Position numbers and translations under genes: made by a program
The notes under the pieces: generated by a model
What the model was told of the DNA's origin: nothing
Seen by the model: the letters and a program-made list of their open reading frames with translations, nothing else
The model's database searches: none
In this document: one piece after another, positions 8,231 to 17,126 of the stretch
How positions within the stretch are numbered: position 1 is the first letter of the stretch
How the letters are laid out: the number at the start of each line of letters is the position of its first letter
NCBI RefSeq assembly: GCF_016811915.1
Contig: NZ_CP069127.1
Coordinates: forward strand, 746,001 to 810,000
Origin: Brevibacillus choshinensis
GTDB lineage: Bacteria; Bacillota; Bacilli; Brevibacillales; Brevibacillaceae
Direction of reading: 5' to 3'
Length of the DNA: 64,000 bases

Positions 8231-8305
8231 TTCGCAAAATTCAATTAAATATTATATGATCATCAAGCTATATAGGAGTTTCTCCTTTATTTTTTTGAAA
8301 ATCAT

Positions 8306-8317
8306 TGAAACGTTTCA
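8306..8317. promoter_or_regulatory. LacI-family operator 2
   Basis: Second perfect TGAAACGTTTCA, 87 bp after operator 1. The regular multiplicity fits DNA looping by a dimeric or tetrameric LacI-type repressor. The rest of 8231-8465 is AT-rich and shows no gene. Confidence 0.75.
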
Positions 8318-8465
8318 CTATCATCAAGTAATAAGCAAGAACAAAGAACTGATAAAAATGAAGAACGATGGAAAATCGAGTGTGTTTAGTAAAAAATGGC
8401 CGATCAATCCCATGCGTATGATTCCATGCAGGTTGTGAGATGAGGCCTATTTTTACGAACTGTAG

Positions 8466-8477
8466 TGAAACGTTTCA
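8466..8477. promoter_or_regulatory. LacI-family operator 3
   Basis: Third perfect TGAAACGTTTCA, 160 bp after operator 2 and 51 bp ahead of the dhaK start codon. Confidence 0.75.
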
Positions 8478-8527
8478 TTATTTACAGAGAAGCTCTGAAC
8501 TGCCAAAAAATCAATGGAGGGGAAAGT

Positions 8528-9553
8528 ATGAGCCAAGCAGTGAATCGGATGAAAAAATTCCTGAATGATCCGGAAAATGTGGTGGATGAAATGCTGGAAG
8601 GGTTGCTCCTCGCTCATCCAAACCAGTTGAAGAGTGTGCGCAGTGACAATCGTGCACTAGTCAGAGCGGGCGGTCCCACCAATGGAAAGGTCGCCATTGC
8701 GACGGGAGGCGGCTCGGGACATTTGCCGTTGTTCTTGGGTTACGTGGGGCCAGGGATGCTGGATGGCGTCGCTGTGGGTAATATTTTTGCTTCGCCGAGT
8801 GCGAGGCAGATGCTGGATGTAACTCGTGCCATCAACAGTGGTGCCGGTGTTTTGTACATATACGGTAATTACGGCGGGGATGTCATGAACTTCGATATGG
8901 CCGCAGAGCTTGCCGAGATGGAGGACATTCGGGTGGAGACGGTAGTCGCTACTGATGATGTGGCCTCCATGCCCAAAGGGAACGAAGCGGGACGACGTGG
9001 TGTTGCAGGAATGTTCTACCTGTATAAGCTGGCTGGTGCAAAGGCGGAGCAAATGGCTACCCTCGATGAAGTGAAGCGTATTGCGGAAAAGGCAAATGCC
9101 AACGTGCGTACCATGGGAGTGGCTCTGACTCCGTGCATCCTTCCGGCAGTCGGGCATCCGACGTTTACCATCGGAGAGGGAGAGATGGAAATCGGAATGG
9201 GGATTCACGGTGAGCCAGGCATCCATCGCGGCACGATCGAGACCGCAGAAGAAGTCGCTAAATCTCTAGTGTCCACCATCCTGCAGGACTTGCCAATCGA
9301 AGCTGGAAATGACGTCTCCGTACTGATCAATGGCTTGGGGGCAACTCCTTTAGAAGAGTTGTATGTGGTCTATCGCTCCGTTCATCAGCTTCTGGCAGAA
9401 AAGGGAATCCGCGTCTACCGGCCATATATCGGGGAGTTTGCGACTTCTATGGAAATGGCAGGATTGTCCGTCTCCATTTTGAAGCTGGATGACGAACTGC
9501 GCGAATTGCTCGATGCTCCTTTCCAGACTCCGTTTCATGTACAGCAATCCTAA
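8528..9553 (+). CDS. dhaK: Dihydroxyacetone kinase-type protein, DhaK subunit
   Basis: 341-residue DhaK-family subunit that binds a short ketose such as dihydroxyacetone through a covalent hemiaminal to histidine. Motifs: ATGGGSGHLPLF (GGGSGH at 60-65), VGNIFASPS, YGNYGGDVMNF and MGIHGEPGIH with the presumed substrate-binding His227. ATG 8528 follows GGAGGGG. dhaL follows 16 nt later. No PTS-linked dhaM is present, so an ATP-dependent kinase or an atypical donor is likely. Members of this family also phosphorylate tetruloses, so the substrate is open. Confidence 0.9.
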   Translation: MSQAVNRMKKFLNDPENVVDEMLEGLLLAHPNQLKSVRSDNRALVRAGGPTNGKVAIATGGGSGHLPLFLGYVGPGMLDGVAVGNIFASPSARQMLDVTRAINSGAGVLYIYGNYGGDVMNFDMAAELAEMEDIRVETVVATDDVASMPKGNEAGRRGVAGMFYLYKLAGAKAEQMATLDEVKRIAEKANANVRTMGVALTPCILPAVGHPTFTIGEGEMEIGMGIHGEPGIHRGTIETAEEVAKSLVSTILQDLPIEAGNDVSVLINGLGATPLEELYVVYRSVHQLLAEKGIRVYRPYIGEFATSMEMAGLSVSILKLDDELRELLDAPFQTPFHVQQS

Positions 9554-9569
9554 GAGAGGAGGGAGCGGC

Positions 9570-10220
9570 GTGAGAGAAACCCTCGTGTTTGAAGATGTTC
9601 AGGCGGTCCTGCAAGAAGTGGGCAAGAGAATGGATGAGAACAAAGACTTCCTTTGTCAATTGGATGGAGCATTGGGAGACGGAGATATCGGGCTGACCAT
9701 GTCAAACGGTTTTCGTGCGGTCAACGATCATCTGATTGCCACAGCCGAGAGCGATATCGGAAAGGCATTGATGAGCGCTGCGCTGGAAATGGGAGAAGCC
9801 GTAGCCTCCACGATGGGAACCTTGATGTCATCTGCATTGTTCCGAGCAGGCAAAGCCATTCAGGGAAAAACGGAGCTTGCTCCCGATGAGGTCATCCTGC
9901 TTTTTCAGGCGATCGTTCAAGGATTGAAGGAACGCGGGAAAGCGAATGTCGGCGACAAGACGATTCTGGATTCGCTGGTACCAGCTGTCGAAGCGATGCA
10001 AAAGGCGCGGGGTGAGGGCAAGTCACTGGTAGAAACGATGCTGGCCGCATCTGAGGCTGCGGACAAAGGCGCCAAAGAAACGATAGACATGCAGTCCCTG
10101 CATGGTAGAGCAGCGAGATATTTGGAGCGCTCGATCGGTCACCAGGACCCCGGCGCGGCAGTGGGAGCTCTTTTTGTCAAAGGTTTTTCCGATGGGATCA
10201 CAGCCGCGATGCTGCGATAG
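9570..10220 (+). CDS. dhaL: Dihydroxyacetone kinase-type protein, DhaL subunit
   Basis: 216-residue nucleotide-binding subunit that phosphorylates the ketose held by DhaK. The Mg-nucleotide motif LDGALGDGDIG carries Asp32, Asp37 and Asp39, and VASTMGTLMSSALFRAG plus GDKTILDSLVPA are family blocks. The GTG start at 9570 is preceded by GAGGAGGGAG and gives the canonical length; upstream in-frame codons would lie inside dhaK. Encoded between dhaK and a DapA-family aldolase gene. Confidence 0.9.
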   Translation: MRETLVFEDVQAVLQEVGKRMDENKDFLCQLDGALGDGDIGLTMSNGFRAVNDHLIATAESDIGKALMSAALEMGEAVASTMGTLMSSALFRAGKAIQGKTELAPDEVILLFQAIVQGLKERGKANVGDKTILDSLVPAVEAMQKARGEGKSLVETMLAASEAADKGAKETIDMQSLHGRAARYLERSIGHQDPGAAVGALFVKGFSDGITAAMLR

Positions 10221-10253
10221 AGAGAAATGGGCTAAAGAAGAGGAGATGACGAT

Positions 10254-11168
10254 ATGAAGCATTTGCACGGTGTCACAACAGCGATGGTTACCCCGTTTGG
10301 TGAAGATGGTCAGGTGGACCATGACCAGATGAGGAACTTGACGGAGTTCTTGATTTCCAAAGGAGTTCATTGCCTTTATCCATTGGGAACCACAGGCGAA
10401 ATGCTCCGTTTGTCGGTGCAAGAGCGAAAAGAGGTCGCCCAGACAGTCGTGAAAGCGGCGGCCAATCGGGTAACGGTATTCATCCATGTCGGTGCCATGA
10501 ATCAAGAGGACACGATTGAACTCGCGAGACATGCGCATGAAGTCGGTGCAGATGGTGTAGGCGTAGTAACTCCCGTATTCTTTGGAGCCACTGACAAAGA
10601 GCTGGAGGAGTACTTCGTAGCTGTCGCATCCAGCGTCCCTGCTGATTTTCCGGTCTATCTCTACAACATTCCGCAATGTGCGGCAAACGATCTGAAGAGC
10701 GATGTCGTCCAGAGAATCGCGAGCCGCTGCAAAAATGTGATCGGGATTAAGTACAGCTATCCGGATATGCTGAGGACCAACGAGTATCTCGCAGTAAACC
10801 AAGGCACCTTTTCGGTATCGCACGGGACAGACCGATTGTTCTTGGCTGGGCTCGCTATGGGCTGTGAAGGAACGGTTTCCGGGGTCTCCTGTGTGTACCC
10901 TGAGCCGTTTGTAGCACTCTATCAAGCGTTTCAAGACCATGACCTGGAAAAAGCGAGAGAGCTGCAGCGAATCGCCATCCGGTATTGCGAAACCTTAAAA
11001 AATGGCAGCAACATGGCTTATTTTAAAGCAGCGTTGCGAATGAGAGGGATCGATGTCGGCAAAATGAGAGAGCCTCAGCTCGATCTGACAACAGAAGAGA
11101 GAGAGGCGTTGCAAGCGTGTCTGCAAAAGCTCGATGAAGCATCGAAGGAAGTTGTCTGCCAGTCATAG
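10254..11168 (+). CDS. DapA/DHDPS-superfamily Schiff-base aldolase or dehydratase
   Basis: 304-residue class I aldolase of the dihydrodipicolinate synthase/N-acetylneuraminate lyase superfamily. The oxo-acid-binding GTTGE lies at 45-49, the proton-relay Tyr137 in YNIP, and the Schiff-base Lys166 in GIKYS, so all catalytic residues are present. True lysine-biosynthetic DapA is unlikely, because the gene sits in a sugar-kinase and transporter cluster with LacI operators. A 2-keto-3-deoxy acid that yields pyruvate plus a small carbonyl compound is a reasonable guess, not shown by the sequence. Confidence 0.85.
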   Translation: MKHLHGVTTAMVTPFGEDGQVDHDQMRNLTEFLISKGVHCLYPLGTTGEMLRLSVQERKEVAQTVVKAAANRVTVFIHVGAMNQEDTIELARHAHEVGADGVGVVTPVFFGATDKELEEYFVAVASSVPADFPVYLYNIPQCAANDLKSDVVQRIASRCKNVIGIKYSYPDMLRTNEYLAVNQGTFSVSHGTDRLFLAGLAMGCEGTVSGVSCVYPEPFVALYQAFQDHDLEKARELQRIAIRYCETLKNGSNMAYFKAALRMRGIDVGKMREPQLDLTTEEREALQACLQKLDEASKEVVCQS

Positions 11169-11297
11169 GACACCTGCGACTGAACCAGCAGCACAGTAGA
11201 GTGAGGGTACCGCCGCCTTCCTCAGAAATCCCTGACGCAGATTGCCTCCTTTGCCTTTGCTCCGGGTCGCTGTATTTCCGTAACTGACAGCGAATGC

Positions 11298-11320
11298 TAT
11301 AATGTCGGTGAAACGTTTTA
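11298..11320 (+). promoter_or_regulatory. Extended -10 promoter with LacI operator 4
   Basis: TGCTATAAT (extended -10, hexamer 11298-11303) is followed by TGAAACGTTTTA at 11309-11320, one base off the perfect operators near dhaK. The operator covers the expected transcription start, implying autorepression of the regulator gene. Confidence 0.65.
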
Positions 11321-11339
11321 CTATGTTTTGGAGGTATCG

Positions 11340-12359
11340 ATGAAAAAGGTCACGATTAAAGACGTAGCAAAACAAGCCGGCGTATCGATTGGTACGGTTT
11401 CAAAAGTGTTAAATGACAAAGGATATGTGAGCGGCGGGATATACAAACGGGTAACCGATGCGATCCAGGAGCTGAACTATCAGGTGAATGCGAATGCGCG
11501 AAGCCTGAAAGCCTCCAAGACAAACAAGGTCGGGGTCATCGTACAGGATATTTCCAATCCGTACATGATGTCGATTGCGAAAACCATCGAAGATAAAATC
11601 CGTCCCAGTCATTATCACATGCTCGTCATGAGCCACAATGAAGATCCTGATACCGAACGCGAACTGCTGCAGTTGATCTTGGAACAAAGGGTGGATGGAC
11701 TGGTTCTGGTCCCCACGAGCGGTAATGCGGACATGATTCAGAAAGTTCTGGACCATAAAATCCCGGTCGTGCTGGTCGATCGCAAGGTAGAGGGCATCAC
11801 GACAGATTACATTGTCGATGACAATTATTACGGTTCCTATGAATCGATCGCCTACCTTCATTCGTTGGGCCATAAACGGATCGGAGTCATCTATGGAACG
11901 ACGAACAGCTCGATCGGGAAAGAACGGTACGAAGGTGCTGTAGATGCTCTCAAGCATTTTGGGTGCTCCAATGAAGAGGCGTTGCTGGTCTCGGGGAAAT
12001 TCAAGGCGGAGGACGCCTACAAAGCGACCATCGAGCTGTTGTTCTTGCCCGAGCCGCCGACTGCTATCTACTGCTGCAACAACACCATGACGGTAGGAAT
12101 GCTAAAAGCCATCCAGGAACAAGCCTGGCGCTTTCCTGAGGACGTTTCCATCATTTCATACGGAGATCTGAATCAATGGGAACTGATTCAGCCTCCCTTG
12201 ACGCTGATGACACAGCCGCTCAAGAGAATTGGGGTGGAGGCAGCCATTATCCTCAAAAATCGACTGACGATGGAAGAGCCGTTTCCACCCAAGCAAATCG
12301 TGATAAAGCCGGAGCTGCTGGTACGTGCATCCTGTGCCAGAAGATCAGAAGGGGAGTAG
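11340..12359 (+). CDS. LacI-family transcriptional regulator
   Basis: 339-residue repressor with an N-terminal LacI helix-turn-helix (VTIKDVAKQAGVSIGTVSKV) and hinge VNANARSLK, followed by a periplasmic-binding-protein-like ligand domain (VGVIVQDISNPYMMSIAK, GKRI-type segment GHKRIGVIYG). ATG 11340 with GGAGG just upstream is preferred to the TTG at 11328. It is flanked by the dhaK-dhaL-aldolase genes and the tct transporter genes, and four matching palindromes lie in front of dhaK and of this gene, so it probably controls the whole cluster in response to the transported compound or a derivative. Confidence 0.9.
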   Translation: MKKVTIKDVAKQAGVSIGTVSKVLNDKGYVSGGIYKRVTDAIQELNYQVNANARSLKASKTNKVGVIVQDISNPYMMSIAKTIEDKIRPSHYHMLVMSHNEDPDTERELLQLILEQRVDGLVLVPTSGNADMIQKVLDHKIPVVLVDRKVEGITTDYIVDDNYYGSYESIAYLHSLGHKRIGVIYGTTNSSIGKERYEGAVDALKHFGCSNEEALLVSGKFKAEDAYKATIELLFLPEPPTAIYCCNNTMTVGMLKAIQEQAWRFPEDVSIISYGDLNQWELIQPPLTLMTQPLKRIGVEAAIILKNRLTMEEPFPPKQIVIKPELLVRASCARRSEGE

Positions 12360-12390
12360 GGAAATCCCTTTTGCAAGCCATTCGCATCCA

Positions 12391-12429
12391 TTGACAAGCG
12401 AGATGACGAGAGCATTGAAAGCGTTTTCG
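12391..12429 (+). promoter_or_regulatory. Promoter overlapped by a cre site, ahead of tctB
   Basis: TTGACA at 12391-12396 with 17-nt spacing to a weak -10 (ATTGAA, 12414-12419). TGAAAGCGTTTTCG at 12416-12429 fits the cre consensus fully and covers the -10, which would let CcpA shut off the transporter genes when a preferred sugar is present. Confidence 0.6.
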
Positions 12430-12465
12430 AGAAGGTGAACGTATCCCAGTAAGGATGTGGTTTCG

Positions 12466-12921
12466 ATGAAGAGGCAAAATGCAGGCGTATGGGTCGGGGG
12501 CATCGTGGTTCTTTTTGCCTTGATTATCTTTATCCAATCGCTTTCCCTGAAGTACTACACCAAATTCGGCCCTGGACCTGGTCTGTTTCCCATATGGCTA
12601 AGTGGCATTCTTCTGCTGATCGGCATCGCGTACATATGGCACTCTTTGAGAAAAGAAGTGATTACCTGGGCCGATATTTTACCAAAAGGACGAGAAATGG
12701 GAAACGTGTTGTCGGTCATTCTCGCCGTGGCCATTTTCATGATCATTGTTAATGTGACGGGTTTTATCATCGCGAGCACGGTTCTTCTCTTCATTCTTTT
12801 GCGCCGGGAGTATAAATGGTACACAGGCTTGGGGATTTCCTCTGGAGTATCGATTGTGCTGTTTCTCGTTTTCAAATCTTTTTTTACGATTCCGCTACCC
12901 GTTAACATGTTTGGGTGGTAA
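12466..12921 (+). CDS. tctB: Tripartite tricarboxylate transporter, small membrane subunit TctB
   Basis: 151-residue protein with four hydrophobic segments, the size and pattern of TctB. The YYTKFGPGPGLFPIWLSGILLLIG segment is the usual family signature in the first half. AAGGA precedes ATG 12466; an in-frame GTG at 12457 is too close to it. TctA follows 11 nt after the stop, and the binding protein TctC closes the set, so this is a complete TTT secondary uptake system. Confidence 0.85.
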   Translation: MKRQNAGVWVGGIVVLFALIIFIQSLSLKYYTKFGPGPGLFPIWLSGILLLIGIAYIWHSLRKEVITWADILPKGREMGNVLSVILAVAIFMIIVNVTGFIIASTVLLFILLRREYKWYTGLGISSGVSIVLFLVFKSFFTIPLPVNMFGW

Positions 12922-12932
12922 GGAGGGGGAAG

Positions 12933-14438
12933 ATGGAAGCACTTGGACAACTAATCGGTGGATTTGAGACAGCCTTCACCTGGTGGAATCTATTGTATTG
13001 TCTGATTGGGGTCACAGTGGGGATGCTGGTAGGGGTTCTTCCCGGGCTCGGCCCTACTACGGGTACCGCTTTATTAATCCCTATGACCTTTGGAATGGAG
13101 CCTGTATCGGCCATCATCATGCTTTCGGGAATTTACTATGGGTCCATGTATGGAGGAACGATTACTTCTGTCTTGATCAATACGCCAGGCGAAGCGGCAT
13201 CCGTGATTACTTGTCTGGATGGTCATCCTTTGGCAAAGCAGGGAAGAGCCGGCGTCGCATTGGGTGTCGCGGGGATCGGCTCTTTTATCGGAGGGACGAT
13301 CTCCATAATCGGTCTTGCTTTTATAGGCCCTGCGTTGGCGGAACTGGCACTCAAATTTGGGCCGCCCGAGTTTTTTGCCCTCATGATATTCGGTCTGATC
13401 ATGGTGATCGGCCTGATGGGCAGATCTTTGATCCGTGGCTTAATCGCTGCTTTTATGGGACTGATTCTGTCTCTGATCGGAATGGACCCGGTCTCGGGTG
13501 CTGTCCGCTTTACGTTTGGGGAAGCGCACTTGATGAACGGTCTGGATCTCGTCACCGTGGCAATGGGACTATTCGGACTTTCTGAAATCCTGTTCGGAAT
13601 GGAAAATCTGCAAAATTTGGATAAGCCGGCAAAGGTAAAGGGTCTCCTCCCGCGCAAGGAAGAGTGGAGACCGACACTGAGTGCCATCGGACGAGGGACT
13701 GGTCTTGGCTTTTTCGTAGGACTGATCCCCGGCTCGAATTCGGTCATACCTGCAATCCTTTCCTACACCTTGGAGAAGCGGATTGCCAAGGATCCTTCCC
13801 GCTTTGGGAAAGGGGCCATTGAAGGAGTGGCTGGGCCGGAAACAGCAAACAACTCGTACTGCGGCGCAGCATTGATCCCTTTATTTACACTGGGAATACC
13901 CAGTTCACCTACGATCGCGATTATACTGGGAGCCTTCATCATGCACGGCCTGACTCCGGGGCCGACGCTCTTCCAGAACAATCCTGATTTCGTGTGGGCC
14001 ATCATTGCGAGCATGTTTATCGGGAACCTGATTCTTTTGATCATGAATCTCCCGATGGCAGGGATGTGGGCCAAAATTGCGGCGGTGCCTCCCAAGTTGC
14101 TGTACCCGCTCATTCTGATCATTTCCATCATCGGTGCATACACAGTGAGCAACAGTTTGTGGGATGTCGGTGTCATGTTCGTATTCGGGATCGTCGGTTA
14201 TGTCATGAAGAAGCTGGATATCCCGATGGCGCCCATCGTCTTGACCTTTGTCCTGAGTAAATTGATGGAAAACTCCTTGCTGCAGTCGATCAAAATGCTT
14301 GAAGGGAATGTCCTGCATTTGTTTGCGAGGCCGATCTCCGGGACGCTGCTGGTGCTTTCCCTCATCGTTCTGGTTTTGAGCGTCATTGCAGAAGTGAAGA
14401 AGAAGAAAGCGAGCTTCGCGGGAGATGTAGAAATGTAG
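12933..14438 (+). CDS. tctA: Tripartite tricarboxylate transporter, large membrane subunit TctA
   Basis: 501 residues, standard TctA length, with about 11-12 membrane spans. Signature segments are VGVLPGLGPTTGTALLIPMTF, YYGSMYGGTITSVLINTPGE and GLIPGSNSVIPAILSYTLEK, plus GVAGPETANNS and TLGIPSSPT. AGGAGGGGG is well placed before ATG 12933. It forms the translocation channel, using an ion gradient, for the solute bound by TctC. Confidence 0.92.
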   Translation: MEALGQLIGGFETAFTWWNLLYCLIGVTVGMLVGVLPGLGPTTGTALLIPMTFGMEPVSAIIMLSGIYYGSMYGGTITSVLINTPGEAASVITCLDGHPLAKQGRAGVALGVAGIGSFIGGTISIIGLAFIGPALAELALKFGPPEFFALMIFGLIMVIGLMGRSLIRGLIAAFMGLILSLIGMDPVSGAVRFTFGEAHLMNGLDLVTVAMGLFGLSEILFGMENLQNLDKPAKVKGLLPRKEEWRPTLSAIGRGTGLGFFVGLIPGSNSVIPAILSYTLEKRIAKDPSRFGKGAIEGVAGPETANNSYCGAALIPLFTLGIPSSPTIAIILGAFIMHGLTPGPTLFQNNPDFVWAIIASMFIGNLILLIMNLPMAGMWAKIAAVPPKLLYPLILIISIIGAYTVSNSLWDVGVMFVFGIVGYVMKKLDIPMAPIVLTFVLSKLMENSLLQSIKMLEGNVLHLFARPISGTLLVLSLIVLVLSVIAEVKKKKASFAGDVEM

Positions 14439-14513
14439 TCACAACGTACAGGTTTTTGCTTTGCAGCGGTGTCGTGAGAAAGCGAAAAATCAAGCCAAAG
14501 GGAGGATCAAGGG

Positions 14514-15503
14514 ATGAAAAAGATTACATGGGGTTTGATCGGATTGTCACTAGCGCTCGTGGTGGGATGCAGCTCGCAAGGGGGACAGGCAGGAGGGCAA
14601 TCGGGACAGGCAGAGGGGAAAAAGTATCCGGAAAAAGAAATCACCCTCGTCGTTCCATACGCGCCGGGGGGAGCATCCGATAGTACAGCGCGAATCATTG
14701 CCAAGAACATGGAAGAAAAGCTGAAAGTGCCGATTGTCACGGTGAACAAGACGGGAGGTACGGGGGGTGTGGGCATGACCTTTGTCCAGAGCAGCCCAAA
14801 TGATGGGTATACCATTGGCTATGTACCGGTAGAGATGACGATGCACAAAGCCCTTGGTCTGTCGGAGCTGGAGCCAAGCAAGTTCGACCTGCTCGGTCAA
14901 GCGACGATGATCCCTGCAGCCATCACTGTTCCTGCTGACGCTCCTTACAACACCATTGAGGAATTTGTGGAGTACGCCAAACAGAATCAAGGAAAGATCA
15001 AGGTAGGCAATTCAGGCGTAGGCTCCATTTGGCATATTGCTTCCACTGCATTTGCCAATAAAGCGGGTGTGCAGTTTACCGATATTCCGTTTGACGGTGC
15101 GGCTCCTGCAGTGACTGCCTTGATGGGGAACCACGTAGATGCGGTGGCGGTCAGTCTCGGGGAAGTAAAGAGCGGAGTGGAAGCCAAAAAACTGAAAGTG
15201 CTGGCTGTCATGAGTGCAGAGCGTGACAAAAACTTTCCGGATATCCCGACTCTGAAGGAAAAAGGGTTGGATGTGGAAGTGGTAGGATGGGGAGGCTTTG
15301 TCCTGCCAAAAGGAACTTCGGAAGAGTATAAGAATGTATTGGCGGATGCTCTGAAAGGAGCAGTCGAGTCCGACGATTTCAAAAAGTTCGCGAGCGAGCG
15401 CGGGATGTCGGCCGTGTACAAATCACCGACAGACTTTACGGCATTTGCCGAGCAGCAATTCAAGTTTTTCTCGGACTTTATTCCGACGCTGGATTTGAAA
15501 TAA
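14514..15503 (+). CDS. tctC: Tripartite tricarboxylate transporter substrate-binding lipoprotein TctC
   Basis: 329-residue extracytoplasmic binding protein of the Bug/TctC family. The signal peptide ends in VVGC (lipidated Cys19). YPEKEITLVVPYAPGGASD is the family's conserved N-terminal block that contacts a carboxylate, and NKTGGTGGVG follows. The bound ligand is most likely a carboxylic acid, which would feed the aldolase and kinase encoded upstream. Last gene of the cluster, followed by a terminator. Confidence 0.9.
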   Translation: MKKITWGLIGLSLALVVGCSSQGGQAGGQSGQAEGKKYPEKEITLVVPYAPGGASDSTARIIAKNMEEKLKVPIVTVNKTGGTGGVGMTFVQSSPNDGYTIGYVPVEMTMHKALGLSELEPSKFDLLGQATMIPAAITVPADAPYNTIEEFVEYAKQNQGKIKVGNSGVGSIWHIASTAFANKAGVQFTDIPFDGAAPAVTALMGNHVDAVAVSLGEVKSGVEAKKLKVLAVMSAERDKNFPDIPTLKEKGLDVEVVGWGGFVLPKGTSEEYKNVLADALKGAVESDDFKKFASERGMSAVYKSPTDFTAFAEQQFKFFSDFIPTLDLK

Positions 15504-15570
15504 AAGAAATGACGGGGGACCCTTGGAATATCATTGCCGCTCAGATGCATGAATAATACAAGTAAAAGCG

Positions 15571-15612
15571 AAGGCCTGAGTGAATAAGAGATCACACAGG
15601 CCTTTTTCTTTT
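15571..15612. terminator. Bidirectional terminator between tctC and ktrB
   Basis: AGGCCTG and CAGGCCT pair around an 18-nt loop, followed by TTTTTCTTTTT; on the other strand it lies just after the end of the convergent ktrB-type gene. Confidence 0.65.
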
Positions 15613-15615
15613 TGG

Positions 15616-16974
15616 TTACTGCCCGATGATCACGCGCTCTTTCGGATGATGGTAGCGGACGATCTGGTCTTTCCGTTTCAGGAACAGCAGCAGGTTGATA
15701 ATCCCGATTCGGCCAATGACCATGGTGATGATCAGAATCAATTTGCCCCCTGTGCCGAGATGCGAGGTAATGCCGGTGGACAAGCCGGTGGTACCAAAGG
15801 CAGAGCAAACCTCGAACAAAACATGCTGGAAAGGGAGGTCCTCCAGCCACACCAGCAGCATGACGGCCGTAAAGACGAGGATGACGGCGACGAAGAAAAC
15901 GGTGAACGAGCGCATGACGTCCTCGTCGACGAGCTCCCTGCCGAATACTTTGACGTCCTTGAATCCGCGCATGTTGGCAAAAACAGACGCCACCAGCACA
16001 AAGAACGTCGTCGTCCGAATCCCCCCGCCGACACTGCTCGGAGAGGCCCCGATGAACATCATCCCGGATAGCATCATCAAGGTAGGAGTAGAGAGCAGGC
16101 TGATATCCATGGTTGTCAGACCGCCGCTTCGGGATGAAACGGAGTGAAACAAAGAGTAGAACAAGATCTGGTCCCACGTCTGGCCTTGGAAAAAGGCGCT
16201 GCGCTCAAACAGGTAGATGAGCAAGGCACCCGCTACGATGAGCGAGAAAAAGGTCAAGGTCGTGATTTTGGTAAACAAGGTAAACGTAAAGCGCTGCTTT
16301 GCACGGCGATAGGAAAGGTAGCTTCTCAGCTCGACAAGCACCGGGAAGCCAATCGCCCCACAGATGATCAGAATCATGACGATCGACTGGAAGATGTAAT
16401 CGTGCGTAAACCCAAGCATCGAATTTCCATATAGGTCAAAGCCCGCGTTGGTAAATGCGCTGACGGATGCGAAATAGCCATGATAGAAAGCGGTATACCA
16501 ATCCTCGTAATAGCCGGCTAAAAGAAAGTGAGTTCCCAGCAATATCGTACCGGCCAGCTCAATCATCAGGGCGATGACGAGAATATTTCGCATCAGATCG
16601 ACCAGACCGGATAAGGTAGAACGGTTGTGGTCGGTCGCAATCCAGATTCGCTGCTCCAGGCCGATTTTCTGCCCCAGCAGTAGCCAAAAAAAGGTGCCCA
16701 ATGTCATGATCCCGATCCCGCCTACCTGAAAGAGCAAGGTTAAAAAGAGAATCCCGTACTCATTGAAGACCTCATGGACCGTGATCACGGTGAGCCCGGT
16801 GACGCTGATGGCACTCGTCGCAGTGAACAGAGAGTCGATAAATGACAGCGAGACTCCTGGATGATGAAAGAATGGCAAGAGCAATAGCAATGTGGAGACG
16901 AGGATGAGTCCCACATAAAAAAAGACAATGATCTGTACGGACGTCAATCGACGTTTTTGAGAGGATGATAGCAA
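15616..16974 (-). CDS. ktrB: TrkH/KtrB-family potassium channel subunit
   Basis: 452-residue membrane protein with the four-fold pore-loop architecture of Trk/Ktr potassium transporters. Filter segments SVTGLT, TNAGFD, SSRSGGL and GTTGLSTG are all visible, and the length matches KtrB/KtrD. It needs a cytoplasmic KtrA/KtrC RCK subunit, which is not encoded here. The start appears to be TTG at 16974, because AGGAGG lies 9 nt upstream and no in-frame ATG is better placed. Monocistronic and convergent with the tct genes. Confidence 0.9.
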   Translation of the reverse strand: MLSSSQKRRLTSVQIIVFFYVGLILVSTLLLLLPFFHHPGVSLSFIDSLFTATSAISVTGLTVITVHEVFNEYGILFLTLLFQVGGIGIMTLGTFFWLLLGQKIGLEQRIWIATDHNRSTLSGLVDLMRNILVIALMIELAGTILLGTHFLLAGYYEDWYTAFYHGYFASVSAFTNAGFDLYGNSMLGFTHDYIFQSIVMILIICGAIGFPVLVELRSYLSYRRAKQRFTFTLFTKITTLTFFSLIVAGALLIYLFERSAFFQGQTWDQILFYSLFHSVSSRSGGLTTMDISLLSTPTLMMLSGMMFIGASPSSVGGGIRTTTFFVLVASVFANMRGFKDVKVFGRELVDEDVMRSFTVFFVAVILVFTAVMLLVWLEDLPFQHVLFEVCSAFGTTGLSTGITSHLGTGGKLILIITMVIGRIGIINLLLFLKRKDQIVRYHHPKERVIIGQ

Positions 16975-17126
16975 AACGAATGGCCTCCTGGTTCATACTC
17001 GTAAGGGTAATCATACCAAAAAAAGCGAGGAAGCAAAAATAGTACGAGCTAGAATGAGGAGGGTGAGTACATACTCCTTGGAAAATGAGGGAAAATAGAT
17101 TGTGCTTTCCAAAGGGGGGGATATGT

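Noticed and set aside
14987..16177. 396-codon minus-strand frame overlapping ktrB and tctC
   Set aside because: Its left part is antisense to tctC and its right part is an out-of-frame copy of ktrB; no motif or start signal.
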